Shown here: one piece after another, positions 1-9,000 of the stretch | Layout: every line of letters begins with the position of its first letter | Numbering within the stretch: position 1 is the first letter of the stretch | Assembly (NCBI GenBank): GCA_902795065.1 | Contig: CADBJR010000001.1 | Coordinates: forward strand, 1 to 64,000 | From: an uncultured Coriobacteriaceae bacterium | GTDB lineage: Bacteria > Actinomycetota > Coriobacteriia > Coriobacteriales > Atopobiaceae | DNA: 64,000 nt | Reading direction: 5' to 3' | Notes under the pieces: generated by a model | Database searches by the model: none | The model's input: the letters and a program-made list of their open reading frames with translations, nothing else | What the model was told of the DNA's origin: nothing | Position numbers and translations under genes: made by a program

Positions 1-300
1 TACCTCTACGACGTGTACCAGCCCGCCGTCCTGCGCTCGCTCAAGCGCATCATCGAGGAGGGCAACAAGGCAGGCATCATGGTCGGCATGTGCGGCGAGG
101 CGGCGGCCGACCCGCTGATGATCCCCGTGCTGATCTCCTTCGGCCTCAAGGAGTTCTCCGTCTCCGCACCGTCCATCCTGCGCACGCGCCACATCATGAG
201 CCTCTGGACCAAGGCCGAGGCCGATGCGCTTACCGCAAGGATCATGATGCTCAAGACCTCCGCAGAGGTCAAGACCGCGCTCCAGGCTGCCGCAAAGTAG
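1..300 (+). CDS. ptsI: Phosphoenolpyruvate-protein phosphotransferase (PTS enzyme I), C-terminal part
   Basis: Only the last 99 residues are present; the gene begins left of the window. Enzyme I takes phosphate from PEP and passes it to HPr at the head of the sugar PTS, in the cytoplasm. The fragment contains the conserved PEP-binding segment GIMVGMCGEAAADP (about residues 25-38 of the fragment), in which the cysteine is the active-site acid/base of the family, followed by the typical C-terminal sequence with the FSVSAPSIL motif of the TIM-barrel end. It stops at TAG and is followed by a good intrinsic terminator, so it is the last gene of its operon (ptsHI or similar). Identification is firm because the GMCGE motif is diagnostic; the rest of the protein is not visible. 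Confidence 0.95.
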   Translation, partial: YLYDVYQPAVLRSLKRIIEEGNKAGIMVGMCGEAAADPLMIPVLISFGLKEFSVSAPSILRTRHIMSLWTKAEADALTARIMMLKTSAEVKTALQAAAK

Positions 301-322
301 CCTCCCGGTTCATCGCGATGAG

Positions 323-350
323 AACGGGGCGTCTTCGGACGCCCCGTTTC
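323..350 (+). terminator. Intrinsic terminator of ptsI
   Basis: An 11-bp GC-rich stem (positions 323-333 pairing with 338-348) with a TTCG tetraloop follows the ptsI stop codon by about 22 nt and runs into a short T-rich tail. It separates ptsI from the oppositely oriented kinase gene. Confidence 0.85.
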
Positions 351-358
351 GTTCTCCA

Positions 359-382
359 GAAAGGGGATACTCCCCAAAATGG
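359..382. repeat. Partial copy of the palindromic repeat found at 37412-37506
   Basis: This 24-nt segment contains the core GGGGATACTCCCC followed by AAAATGG and matches one arm of the inverted repeat at 37412-37506 in 18 of 24 positions. It lies in the convergent gap between ptsI and the kinase gene. The match suggests a dispersed palindromic element; a search of the whole genome would be needed to count copies. Confidence 0.5.
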
Positions 383-391
383 ATAGGCAAG

Positions 392-1318
392 TTAACAGAA
401 CACATCCAGAGCTGCAAGGAGCAGGTCGACCACGAACCTGCATCCTTCGACCTTCTCGCCATCTGCCTGGCAGGGAATCGACGCGTCCTCGTACTCGATC
501 TCGATATGGCGAGCCCGCTTGAACGTGATGGCGCTCGAGCGTGCATGTTTGCCGAATCGCGCAAGACCGAAAAGGGCGAGCAGGATGGGAATGGGCGGAT
601 TCTTCACGTTGAAGCAGATGTCGAACATGCCGTCCGCGGGATCGGCTGCGGGGCAGATCCTGAAGCCGCCGCCATAGGTCGGTCCGTTTTGGATGGCGAA
701 GATGAGCGAGCGGATATGCTGCACGGGACCATCGTCAAGCGAGAACGCGCAGGCGAAGCCCTTGGAACCCGAGACCATATACTTGATGCCCGAGGTGACG
801 TAGAGCTGCTCGCCCTTCTCCCTGGTACCGGCGGCGCGCTTGTCCGTGGTATCGAGGGCGATGGCGGCATCGATGCCGAACGAGAGCGTCTCGAGGAAGA
901 ACTCGTCGTTGACGCAACCGACATCGATGGTGCGGCGCGAGCTGGCAGCAAGGCGGGAGAGCGAGGCCTCGGCGTTGTTGAAGGGGACGCCGAGCGTCCG
1001 GGCTATGTCGTTGCCCGAGCCGAACGGGACGATGGCAAGGGCGGGGCGCGTGGCACGGTCGATCTTCATGAGGCCGTTGGCGACCTCGTGGATGATACCG
1101 TCGCCTCCGATGGCGACCACGGTGTCGAAGCCGGCTGCGTCTGCGGCGCGCACTGTGGCGTCGCCCGCTGCTGTGGTCATGTAGAACTCGCAGGATTCCG
1201 CGAGCGAGACGTGGGTTGCTAAGAAGCTCTTCGTGTAATCGATCGCTGCGACCGAGAGTCCGCTGCGTGCCTTGGGGTTCGCGATGACGAGCGTACGTCC
1301 GAGCAGGGTGGCTGCCAT
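392..1318 (-). CDS. Diacylglycerol/lipid kinase family protein (YegS/DgkB/LCB5 type)
   Basis: A 308-aa soluble lipid kinase that would phosphorylate diacylglycerol or a related membrane lipid at the inner face of the membrane. The DAGK catalytic domain is clear: IANPKARSG at about residues 12-20, the nucleotide-binding loop GGDGIIHEVANGL at 71-83 (the family consensus is GGDGT, here Ile replaces Thr) and PFGSGNDIA at 98-106. The C-terminal half is the usual beta-rich substrate domain with IPCQADGE near the end. The ATG start has a GGAAGGA-type ribosome binding site. It stands alone, convergent with ptsI and divergent from the amidohydrolase. Substrate is not determined; multidrug-resistance-like and phosphatidylglycerol-recycling members share the same fold. 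Confidence 0.9.
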   Translation of the reverse strand: MAATLLGRTLVIANPKARSGLSVAAIDYTKSFLATHVSLAESCEFYMTTAAGDATVRAADAAGFDTVVAIGGDGIIHEVANGLMKIDRATRPALAIVPFGSGNDIARTLGVPFNNAEASLSRLAASSRRTIDVGCVNDEFFLETLSFGIDAAIALDTTDKRAAGTREKGEQLYVTSGIKYMVSGSKGFACAFSLDDGPVQHIRSLIFAIQNGPTYGGGFRICPAADPADGMFDICFNVKNPPIPILLALFGLARFGKHARSSAITFKRARHIEIEYEDASIPCQADGEKVEGCRFVVDLLLAALDVFC

Positions 1319-1698
1319 ACTGCATCCTTCCGTCGCTTCCTGCTCTCATTGTAGAACCTTGCATGCTATGCAGCCCGCAGATAACCACAAGCTGCTATTG
1401 GATGCTGCAATCTCTTGGCGGATGGTTGGTCACGACTCCCTGCCTGAATGTGGCCAACGTTTGCAAGGTAGGTTCAGTTCTGGTCATTCAGCTGTTCTTG
1501 TGCTGATCGAAGTCGGCAAAAAGGGACAAAAATCGGCAGATTCTGTCCGTTTCTGCCGACCTCGGTCGGCCAGATGCCGACAAACAAACCTCCGTCTGCG
1601 TTTCAATGCCCTTCATGTAGGGCAAAGCCCCGTGACGTTTGTAAGATGGAGACGGGATCGTTCAAACGGCTGTGCTTCTCGACGGAACGGGGTTTCCC
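1319..1698. other. 380-bp divergent intergenic region
   Basis: No convincing gene is seen on either strand. It separates the leftward kinase gene from the rightward amidohydrolase gene, so it should carry both promoters. It holds the TCGGCA site array at 1513-1580 and a short hairpin at 1607-1624 (TGCCCT pairing with AGGGCA, 6-nt loop) without a T tract. Confidence 0.6.
1512..1581. promoter_or_regulatory. Array of four TCGGCA sites at 20-21 bp spacing; 49-bp imperfect palindrome
   Basis: TCGGCA occurs at 1513 and 1533 on the plus strand and as its complement TGCCGA at 1554 and 1575, that is four copies at steps of 20, 21 and 21 bp (two helical turns), two in each orientation. Positions 1512-1560 also form an imperfect palindrome centred on 1536: the outer arms GTCGGCA/TGCCGAC and inner arms GGACA/TGTCC are placed exactly symmetrically. 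Either an operator array for a dimeric repressor/activator or a dispersed palindromic repeat would explain it. Confidence 0.5.
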
Positions 1699-3105
1699 AT
1701 GGATCTGCTCCTGAAGAACGCAGTCATCGTGACGGTGAATCCCCAGCGGGAGATTTTCTACCACGGGGCGATGGCCGTCAATCGCGGCAGGATTGCTGCC
1801 GTAGGACCCGAAGACGTCGTTCTCAAGGCATATCCAACCGCAGATACCGTGATGGACCTTGACGGCAAGGTCATCTTCCCGGGTTTCATCAACACGCACA
1901 ACCACCTCTTCCAGACGCTGCTCAAGGGCCTCGGAGACGACATGGTCCTCAGCGACTGGCTCTCCACCATGACGTTCCCTGCCGCCCAATACCTCGAACC
2001 CGAGGACACCTACTACGCCGCCATGCTCGGCTGCATGGAGGGCATCAGCAGCGGCATGACCACACAGCTCGACTACATGTACCCGCACCCGCGCGAGGGC
2101 CTCGACGACGGCATCTTGAGAGCGTTCAAAGAGCTGAAGATCCGCGGCATATTCGGCAGGGGCTGTATGAACACCGGAGAGCAGTTCGGCGTCTGTCCCG
2201 CCATCATGCAGGATATGAAGGCCATCGAGGCCGACCTCGTCCGCCTTTTCGACACCTACCACAACACGGAGAACGGCAGGATCCAGATCTGGGCGGCCCC
2301 TGCGGCGCTCTGGTCCAACGATGAGGAGAACCTCAGGATGCTCTGGGATGTGGTGAACAGCTACGGCTCAGGGCTGACCGTCCATGTGTCCGAGACTCCC
2401 TTCGACCGCGCGTCCACGGCCAAGCTCCACGGCGCGGAGGGAACCGATTGCCTGGAGAAGCTCGGCATCCTGGGGCCGAACGTCCTGATGGTCCACTGCG
2501 TGCACCTCAACCACGGGGACATCCTCCGCGCCGCACGCTACGACCTCAAGGTGAGCCACAACCCCGTGAGCAACATGTACCTTTCGTCCGGCATCGCGCC
2601 CATCCCCGAGATGCTCGCAGCTGGCGTCACCGTCGGCCTCGGTGTCGACGGTGCGGCGAGCAACAACGGGCAGGACATGATCGAGCTCATGAAGACGACG
2701 GCGCTCCTCCAGAAGGTGGGCACGCTCGACCCCACCTCCATCACGGCCGAGAAGGTGCTCGAGATGGCGACGATCGACGGCGCGCGGGCGATCGGCCTCG
2801 AGGGCGAGATCGGATCGTTGGAGGCGGGCAAGAAGGCGGATTTCGTCATCTTCAACCCGTACCGCAACCCCAAGGCCGTCCCGATGCACAACCCCGTCTC
2901 CACGCTGGTCTACAGCTCCACGATGGAGAACATCGAGAGCGTTGCCGTAGACGGCGAGTTCGTGCTGCTCGACGGTGCGTTCACGATGATCGACGACGAG
3001 CAGGGGATCCTCCGCGACGCCCAACGGACGGCCGAAGACCTCTGCGTGCGCGGGGGTATCACCAACCGTTTGGAAGGCCACACATGGCGCAATCCCGCGC
3101 CCTAA
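1699..3105 (+). CDS. Amidohydrolase family protein (ATZ/TRZ, 8-oxoguanine deaminase-like)
   Basis: A 468-aa cytoplasmic metal-dependent hydrolase of the amidohydrolase superfamily that deaminates or hydrolyses a ring or amidine compound. Seen: the N-terminal beta-sandwich start LLLKNAVIVTVN, the first metal motif in PGFINTHNHLFQTLLKGL (about residues 60-77), the second-half ligands in TVHVSE and MVHCVHLNHGDI, the late segment SHNPVSNMYLSSGIAP, and the catalytic Asp context GLGVDGAASNNGQDM. Members of this branch act on 8-oxoguanine, S-adenosylhomocysteine/methylthioadenosine or triazines; the exact substrate cannot be read. An in-frame start lies nine codons upstream, but the ATG at 1699 begins the conserved region. 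The next gene is a CoA transferase on the same strand, 59 bp downstream, suggesting co-transcription. Confidence 0.85.
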   Translation: MDLLLKNAVIVTVNPQREIFYHGAMAVNRGRIAAVGPEDVVLKAYPTADTVMDLDGKVIFPGFINTHNHLFQTLLKGLGDDMVLSDWLSTMTFPAAQYLEPEDTYYAAMLGCMEGISSGMTTQLDYMYPHPREGLDDGILRAFKELKIRGIFGRGCMNTGEQFGVCPAIMQDMKAIEADLVRLFDTYHNTENGRIQIWAAPAALWSNDEENLRMLWDVVNSYGSGLTVHVSETPFDRASTAKLHGAEGTDCLEKLGILGPNVLMVHCVHLNHGDILRAARYDLKVSHNPVSNMYLSSGIAPIPEMLAAGVTVGLGVDGAASNNGQDMIELMKTTALLQKVGTLDPTSITAEKVLEMATIDGARAIGLEGEIGSLEAGKKADFVIFNPYRNPKAVPMHNPVSTLVYSSTMENIESVAVDGEFVLLDGAFTMIDDEQGILRDAQRTAEDLCVRGGITNRLEGHTWRNPAP

Positions 3106-3164
3106 GGGGTACCATGCATGTCGAGGCATGACGCGTGCGCCAACGAGCGGGGGAGGATTCCACG

Positions 3165-4502
3165 ATGATCGACTGCTACGACGAATACCGCAAGAAGCTC
3201 CGCACTCCCGAGGAAGCCGTCAAGGTCGTGAAGAGCGGCGATTGGGTCGACTACATCGCAAACGTCTGCTTTCCCACGCTGCTCGACCGAGCGCTCGCCA
3301 AACGGAAGGACGAGCTCTTCGATGTGAAGTTCCGCGGAAGCTTGAGCTTCGGCCCCATCGAGGTTGCGGAGGCCGATCCGACTCGGGAGCACTTCTGCTA
3401 CAACAGCTGGCATTTCTCCGCATACGAGCGGAACCTCTCCGACCGCGGGCTCTGCAGCTTCATCCCCATGCTCTTCAGCCGCAACGGCGAGTACTACAAG
3501 CATTTCCTGGATGTTAACGTCGCCATGATGGCCGTCACCCCGATGGATCGGCACGGATACTTCAACCTCTCCTGTGCGACCGGCGTGGCCAAGGCCATCC
3601 TCGACAAGGCGGACGTGGTCATCGTGGAGATCAACGAGCATCTTCCCAGGATCTGCGGCGGATTCGACCAGGTCATCCATATCGATGAGGTGGATTACGT
3701 GGTGGAAGGGGAGCACCCCGAGCTTCCCCAGTTCCCCATCCTGGAGGCAAGGCCCGAAGAGATCGTGATGGCGGGTCTGATCTTGGAACAGGTGCGCGAC
3801 GGTTCCTCGCTCCAGCTCGGCATCGGCAGCCTTCCCAACGTGATCGGCGCCCGCTTGGCGGAATCAGACCTCAAGGATCTCGGCATGCACACCGAGCTCT
3901 GCGGTGATGCCTACTACCAGCTCTACAAGGCCGGCAAGCTCACGAACAAGGCGCTCAACCTCCATCGTGGACAGGGCATGACCGGCATGGTCTTCGGCAC
4001 GAAGGAGCTGTACGAATGGGTCGACGAGAACCCTTCCGTGATCATCGCGCCCCTCACCTATGTGAACGATGTGCGCGTTATCGGCAGCATCGACAACGTT
4101 GTCTCGATTAACAACTGCGTAGAGATCGACCTCTACGGGCAGATCAGCTCCGAGAGCCGCAGCACCCGTCAGATCTCCGGTACGGGCGGCCAGCTCGACT
4201 TCCTCGAGGGCGCCGCACTCTCGAGGGGCGGCAAGGGCTTCATCTGCATGACCTCCACCTATACCAGCCGCGACGGCGTCATGCACTCCCGCATCAAGCC
4301 CTCGCTCGAGGGGGATATCGCTACAGCGCCTCGCACGCAGGCCTACTTCATGGTCACCGAATACGGCTGCGTCAACCTGGTCGGTCGCAGCACGTGGGAG
4401 CGCGCCGAGATGCTCATCTCGCTGGCCCATCCTGACTTCAGAGATGGGCTGGTCAAGGCGGCGGAAGCCCAAGGAATCTGGAGGCGGTCCAACAAGCTGT
4501 AG
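3165..4502 (+). CDS. Acetyl-CoA hydrolase/transferase family protein (4-hydroxybutyrate/butyryl-CoA:acetate CoA-transferase type)
   Basis: A 445-aa cytoplasmic class I CoA transferase that would move CoA between acetyl-CoA and a short acyl or hydroxyacyl acid. The two alpha/beta halves are visible; the second holds GIGSLPNVIGARL (about 209-221) and LGMHTELCGDAYY, whose Glu at about residue 234 sits where butyryl- and 4-hydroxybutyrate CoA-transferases have the Glu that forms the acyl-CoA adduct. The late motif GTGGQLDFLEGAALSRGGKG is typical of the family. The ATG at 3165 is preceded by GGGGGAGG; an upstream in-frame GTG is less likely. The neighbouring amidohydrolase suggests a short degradation route ending in an acyl-CoA, but the acyl group is not known. 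Confidence 0.88.
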   Translation: MIDCYDEYRKKLRTPEEAVKVVKSGDWVDYIANVCFPTLLDRALAKRKDELFDVKFRGSLSFGPIEVAEADPTREHFCYNSWHFSAYERNLSDRGLCSFIPMLFSRNGEYYKHFLDVNVAMMAVTPMDRHGYFNLSCATGVAKAILDKADVVIVEINEHLPRICGGFDQVIHIDEVDYVVEGEHPELPQFPILEARPEEIVMAGLILEQVRDGSSLQLGIGSLPNVIGARLAESDLKDLGMHTELCGDAYYQLYKAGKLTNKALNLHRGQGMTGMVFGTKELYEWVDENPSVIIAPLTYVNDVRVIGSIDNVVSINNCVEIDLYGQISSESRSTRQISGTGGQLDFLEGAALSRGGKGFICMTSTYTSRDGVMHSRIKPSLEGDIATAPRTQAYFMVTEYGCVNLVGRSTWERAEMLISLAHPDFRDGLVKAAEAQGIWRRSNKL

Positions 4503-4510
4503 GAACCGTT

Positions 4511-5548
4511 TTAGAACGGCTTCAGATCCATGTCCTCCGTGCAGCTGGCGAAGAACTCGGAGAGCAGGTCGATGCAATCCTGGATATCCTTCAGCGAGCC
4601 GACCTCGCAGGGGTTGTGCATGTAGCGCAGGGGGATCGACACCAGGGCGAAGGGGACTCCGATGCCGGTCAGGTGCATGGTGTCGCCATCGGTGCCCGTG
4701 CGCCCGTTCGCCGCCTCGGTCTGGACCGCCATGCCGAGCTTCGATGCGCAGTCGCGAAGGATCGCGTTGAGCTTCTTGTGGATGGACGGGTTGTTGCAGA
4801 TCACGGGACCCTTGCCGACAGCGATGTCGCCGGTCAGAGCGTTGCTGATGCCGCAGTTGTCGGAGGTGTAGGTCACGTCGACGGCGATCGCGATGTTCGG
4901 CTTCACGCGTGATGCGGTGAAGAACGCGCCGTTGCCGGTCGTTTCCTCGCCAGTGGTCGTAACGGAGTAGCAGCCGACCGTCGCGCCCTTACGACGCGCC
5001 TCGGCAAGCGCCTCCATCACGATGAAGGCGCCGATCCTGTCGTCCAGCGCCCGTCCGGTGATGCAGTCGTTCAACAGCTCGCGGACGTCGGTGTCGAACG
5101 AGACCGTGTCGCCGAGCTCGACATGGGCAAGTGCGTCTTCGCGGTCCTTCGCGCCGATGTCGATCCGCAGGTCTGATGCCTTCAGCTCGCTGTTCTTGGC
5201 GATCTCTCGCGAATTGGCCACCGCGCCGTAGATGGTGCCGTCCTTCGTGTAGATGCGCACCTTATGGCCGGGATAGGTCGTGGTGTAGATGCCGCCGAGA
5301 TTCGTCACCATCAGGTATCCGTCGCTGTCGACCGCGGTGACCATGAGGCCGATCTCATCCGCATGACCAGCGAGGAGGACCTTGAACGGCGACGAGGGGT
5401 TGAGTGCGGCCGTGACGTTTCCAAGCTCGTCGACCATCACCTGGTCTGCCTTGTCCTGCATGTGGTCGTAGATCTTCTTCTCGATTGCGGCCTCGTTCCC
5501 GGAAACGGAACCGGTGGACAGAAGGTCGTAGAGGAATTCCCTGTTCAT
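4511..5548 (-). CDS. M42 family glutamyl/leucyl aminopeptidase (FrvX/YsgA-like)
   Basis: A 345-aa cytoplasmic di-metal aminopeptidase forming the TET-type oligomers typical of M42. Metal and catalytic residues are all visible: GHADEIGLM (61-69), RALDDRIGAF (166-175), TTGEETTGNGA with the catalytic Glu pair at 201-202, AVDVTYTSD around Asp224, and the C-terminal LRYMHNPCE histidine. Members are often mis-labelled endoglucanase. The start chosen (ATG at 5548) has GGGAG upstream and matches the family N-terminus NREFLYDLLSTGSVSGNE; a 50-residue upstream extension looks non-homologous. It converges on the CoA transferase with only 8 bp between the two stop codons. Confidence 0.93.
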   Translation of the reverse strand: MNREFLYDLLSTGSVSGNEAAIEKKIYDHMQDKADQVMVDELGNVTAALNPSSPFKVLLAGHADEIGLMVTAVDSDGYLMVTNLGGIYTTTYPGHKVRIYTKDGTIYGAVANSREIAKNSELKASDLRIDIGAKDREDALAHVELGDTVSFDTDVRELLNDCITGRALDDRIGAFIVMEALAEARRKGATVGCYSVTTTGEETTGNGAFFTASRVKPNIAIAVDVTYTSDNCGISNALTGDIAVGKGPVICNNPSIHKKLNAILRDCASKLGMAVQTEAANGRTGTDGDTMHLTGIGVPFALVSIPLRYMHNPCEVGSLKDIQDCIDLLSEFFASCTEDMDLKPF

Positions 5549-5741
5549 CGCGCATCTCCCGCCTTTGGGCCTGGGTTGGGGACGGTTCCCCGAACCATGA
5601 TTCTGCAAGCTCCATTCTATCCAACTCGGGTTCTCTCGACTATCGGTTGCGCCGCTTATCGTATGCTTGGGACGGCGCGCGTTCTGAAGCGGTATCAACG
5701 GATGTGGTTATCCAGGATGCTTTAGGAGGAGGACGATTTCG

Positions 5742-5978
5742 ATGGCGGGTCTCGACATTGCTGGGGGCATCGAACTATCCGATGAGATGCTCGAGGGTGT
5801 TGCTGGGGGAGTCCTGTCCGAAGACGAGAAGGCAGCCTTCAGCGCCGCGCTCGCCGCATGGAAGGGCAGCGGATTCACCCTCGAGCAGGCCCTCCACGCG
5901 TACAGGCGCGGCAACAGGATGGCGGGAGACCCTGCGGACTATGTCGACTATGCCAACTCGGTCTGGGAATCGCTCTAG
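5742..5978 (+). CDS. Small protein with double-glycine-leader-like N-terminus
   Basis: A 78-aa protein with a very strong ribosome binding site (AGGAGGAGG, 9 nt before ATG). Its N-terminus contains IELSDEMLEGVAGG (residues 10-23), which closely resembles the Nif11/lanthipeptide-type leader consensus LSDEELEAVAGG that is cleaved after GG. The remaining 55 residues are acidic, helix-prone, contain no cysteine and end in YVDYANSVWESL. No modification enzyme, peptidase-containing ABC transporter or immunity gene of a RiPP cluster is adjacent. It may be an orphan secreted-peptide precursor or a small regulatory protein that merely shares the motif. It sits just upstream of the large propeller sensor on the same strand. 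Confidence 0.7.
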   Translation: MAGLDIAGGIELSDEMLEGVAGGVLSEDEKAAFSAALAAWKGSGFTLEQALHAYRRGNRMAGDPADYVDYANSVWESL

Positions 5979-6083
5979 GACATAACCTGCATCCATCTCG
6001 CGGACGGCAGTCCCTGCACCGACCGCAGCTTCCACGTGCAGGCGTGCACGGAATCGATGCGTGCATCTGCTAAAGTTCCTCAT

Positions 6084-9000
6084 ATGAATGCGATGAAACC
6101 ATACAATCCGGCGAATCGTCTGCACGGCGCACATGCGATCTTCCTTCTGCTTGCGTGCCTTGCGTCCGCGATCCTGCTTCTTGCCCGCCCGACGGCTGCC
6201 GTTGCGGCGGATGGCACGCATATGACCGTCGACCCGATCGAACAGGGCGATCGGTGCTCCGCGGTCGTCTACGACAACTCCAACGGACTTCCCGCTTCGG
6301 AGGCCAACGACATCGTCCAGACGAGCGATGGGTTCATTTGGATCGGATGCTACAGCGGGCTTATCCGCTACGACGGCAATACCTTCGAGCACATGGGCCA
6401 CTCTATCGGTGTCGATAGCGTCAACTGCCTTCTCGCGGATAGCAAGGACCGTCTGTGGATCGGTTCGAACGACAGCGGCCTTACGATGATCGACCACGAA
6501 ACGATCCATCATTGGGACGAGGAGGATGGGCTTGGGTCTCCGAAGGTCGAGGCACTCGCCGAGGGTAGCGACGGCACCATCTACGTGGGGACGGCGGACG
6601 GCCTCTCGATGGTTTCCGCAGACCTCACGATTTCATCCCCTGCCGACCTCCGTGTCTCCACCGCATATGTCGACGATATCGTCCAGGCCCCCGACGGTCT
6701 CATCTACTGCCTGACCAACGAGGATGACTACTTCACCATGCGCCGTGGCGTGCTGATGAAGTACGTCGACCACGAGAAGAGCGCGATCTCGGGCATCACC
6801 TGCATCTTCCCGGATCCCGATGTCCTCGGAAGCTTCTACGTCGGAACGGAAGGTTCGGATCTGTATTACGTCAGCCAGGCTGACAACCCCGAATCCATCG
6901 AGACGATCGATATCTCGCCGCTGTTCAACGTCATGGAGATCGAGCAGGCGGGTGGAAGGATCTGGATCTGCGCAAGGAACGGCATCGGCGTGCTCGACGA
7001 TGACGGGTTCCATTGTCTTGATGACCTGCCCTTGAACAGTTCTGTCGACAACATGATGGAGGACTACGAGGGCAACCTGTGGTTCACCTCCTCCCGCCAG
7101 GGTGTCATGAAGATCGTTCCCAACCAGTTCACCGATGTCTTCACGAAGTACGACATCCCCGAAACCCCGGTGAACTCGACCCTTATGCATGGGGGCAGGC
7201 TGTTCGTCGCAACCGATTCGGGGATGATCGTCATTTCGGCAGACGGTCCCGTCTCCTCGCTCCCGCTGTCCTCCGCCACGACTGCCTCGGGTGAGGACTT
7301 GGGCACAACCGACCTGCTCGAACTCACGAGCGGCGCCCGCATCCGTTCCATCCTTACCGATAGCGAGGGCAGGATCTGGATCTCCATGTGGCGAAGCATC
7401 GGCCTGCTCCGATACGACGGCGACAAGGTCGTCGCCTTCACGGAGAGCGACGGGCTTCCCTCCAATCACATACGTGCTGCCAGCGAGGCGCCTGATGGGA
7501 GGATCCTGGTTGCCTGCACAGGAGGCGCCGCTGTGATCGAGGGCGATCGCGTTGTGGCAACCTATGGAAAGGAAGATGGGATCGACAACCTTGAGACCCT
7601 TTCCGTATGCGCCGCTCCGAACGGCGATTATCTCCTCGGTTCGAATGGAGGCGGCATCTACGTCATCAACGATGACGGGATCCGAACGCTCGGAAAGAAG
7701 GACGGTCTGACCTCCGGCGTCGTCATGCGCATCAAGTACGACCCGTCCAACGATGTGTACTGGCTCGTCACCTCCAATTCGATCGAGTTCATGACTCCTG
7801 ACTACCAAGCGACTCCGGTCGGCAGCTTCCCCTTCTCGAACAACTTCGACCTCTACGAGAACAGCAATGGCGAGATGTGGGTGCTCAACAGCTACGGAAT
7901 CTATGTCGCGCCGACCGAGCAGCTGCTTGCGAACGGCGATATCGAGGTGACCCGCTACGGATTGGCAAACGGCATGCCCTCGACGCCGACCAGCAATGCC
8001 TACAGCTTCCTGACCCCCGAGGGCGACCTCTACATCTCCTGCAGTTCAGGCGTGGCGAAGGTCAACATCGATGCGAACTTCTGGAAAAGCGCCGACCTCA
8101 AGATGGCTGTTCCGTACATCGAGGGCGACGGCGAGCTCTATTACCCCGATGACCGAGGGGCTTTCACGATCCCGTCATCCGTGCGCAGGCTGACCATCCA
8201 CCCCTACGTCTTCAACTACTCGCTCTCCGATCCGCAGCTCACCTACCAGCTTGAGGGCTTCGACGACGTTCCGATTCCCATTCTTCGCAGCGAAATGGCT
8301 CCGTTGGTCTACACGAACCTCCGGGGCGGATCCTACCATTTCGTGTTGACGTTGGGCGGGCAGCGGGGCAGCGCCCTGAGGATCATATCCGTCTCCATCA
8401 CCAAGGAGAAGGCGCTGTTCGAACAGGTCTGGTTCTATCTCCTGCTCCTGGCATTGACCGCGCTGATCGTCCTCTCGGCGGTCCGCCATTACGTGCGCAG
8501 CAAGATGCGTGCCCTGGAGAAGAAGCACCGTGAGGAGGCGGAACGCGAGCGCATCGGCAACGAGCTGCGCATGGCGACCGAGATCCAGGGGAGCATGCTG
8601 CCGCACGACTTCCCACCGTTCCCCGATCGCAAGGAGTTCGACGTCTATGCGGTCATGGATCCCGCCCTTGAGGTCGGAGGCGACTTCTACGACTTCTTCC
8701 TGATCGACGACGACCATCTGTGCATCATGGTTGCCGATGTGAGCGGCAAGGGCATCCCCGCGGCGCTCTTCATGATGATCTCCAAGGTCATCCTCGAGAG
8801 CTTCGCAACTCTCGGCAGCTCAGCTGGCGAGATCCTCACAAAGGCAAACGAAGCCATCTGCTCCAACAATCAGGCGGATATGTTCGTCACGGTTTGGCTG
8901 GGTATCCTCGAGATCTCGTCCGGGCGTCTCGTCGCTGCGAATGCAGGTCATGAGTACCCGGTGCTCAGGAGGGGCGGCGGTCCCTATGAGCTGATCAAGG

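Noticed and set aside
506-1222. Long plus-strand frame opposite the lipid kinase
   Set aside because: It is the antisense shadow of a gene with clear DAGK motifs and high-GC codon bias creates such open frames routinely.
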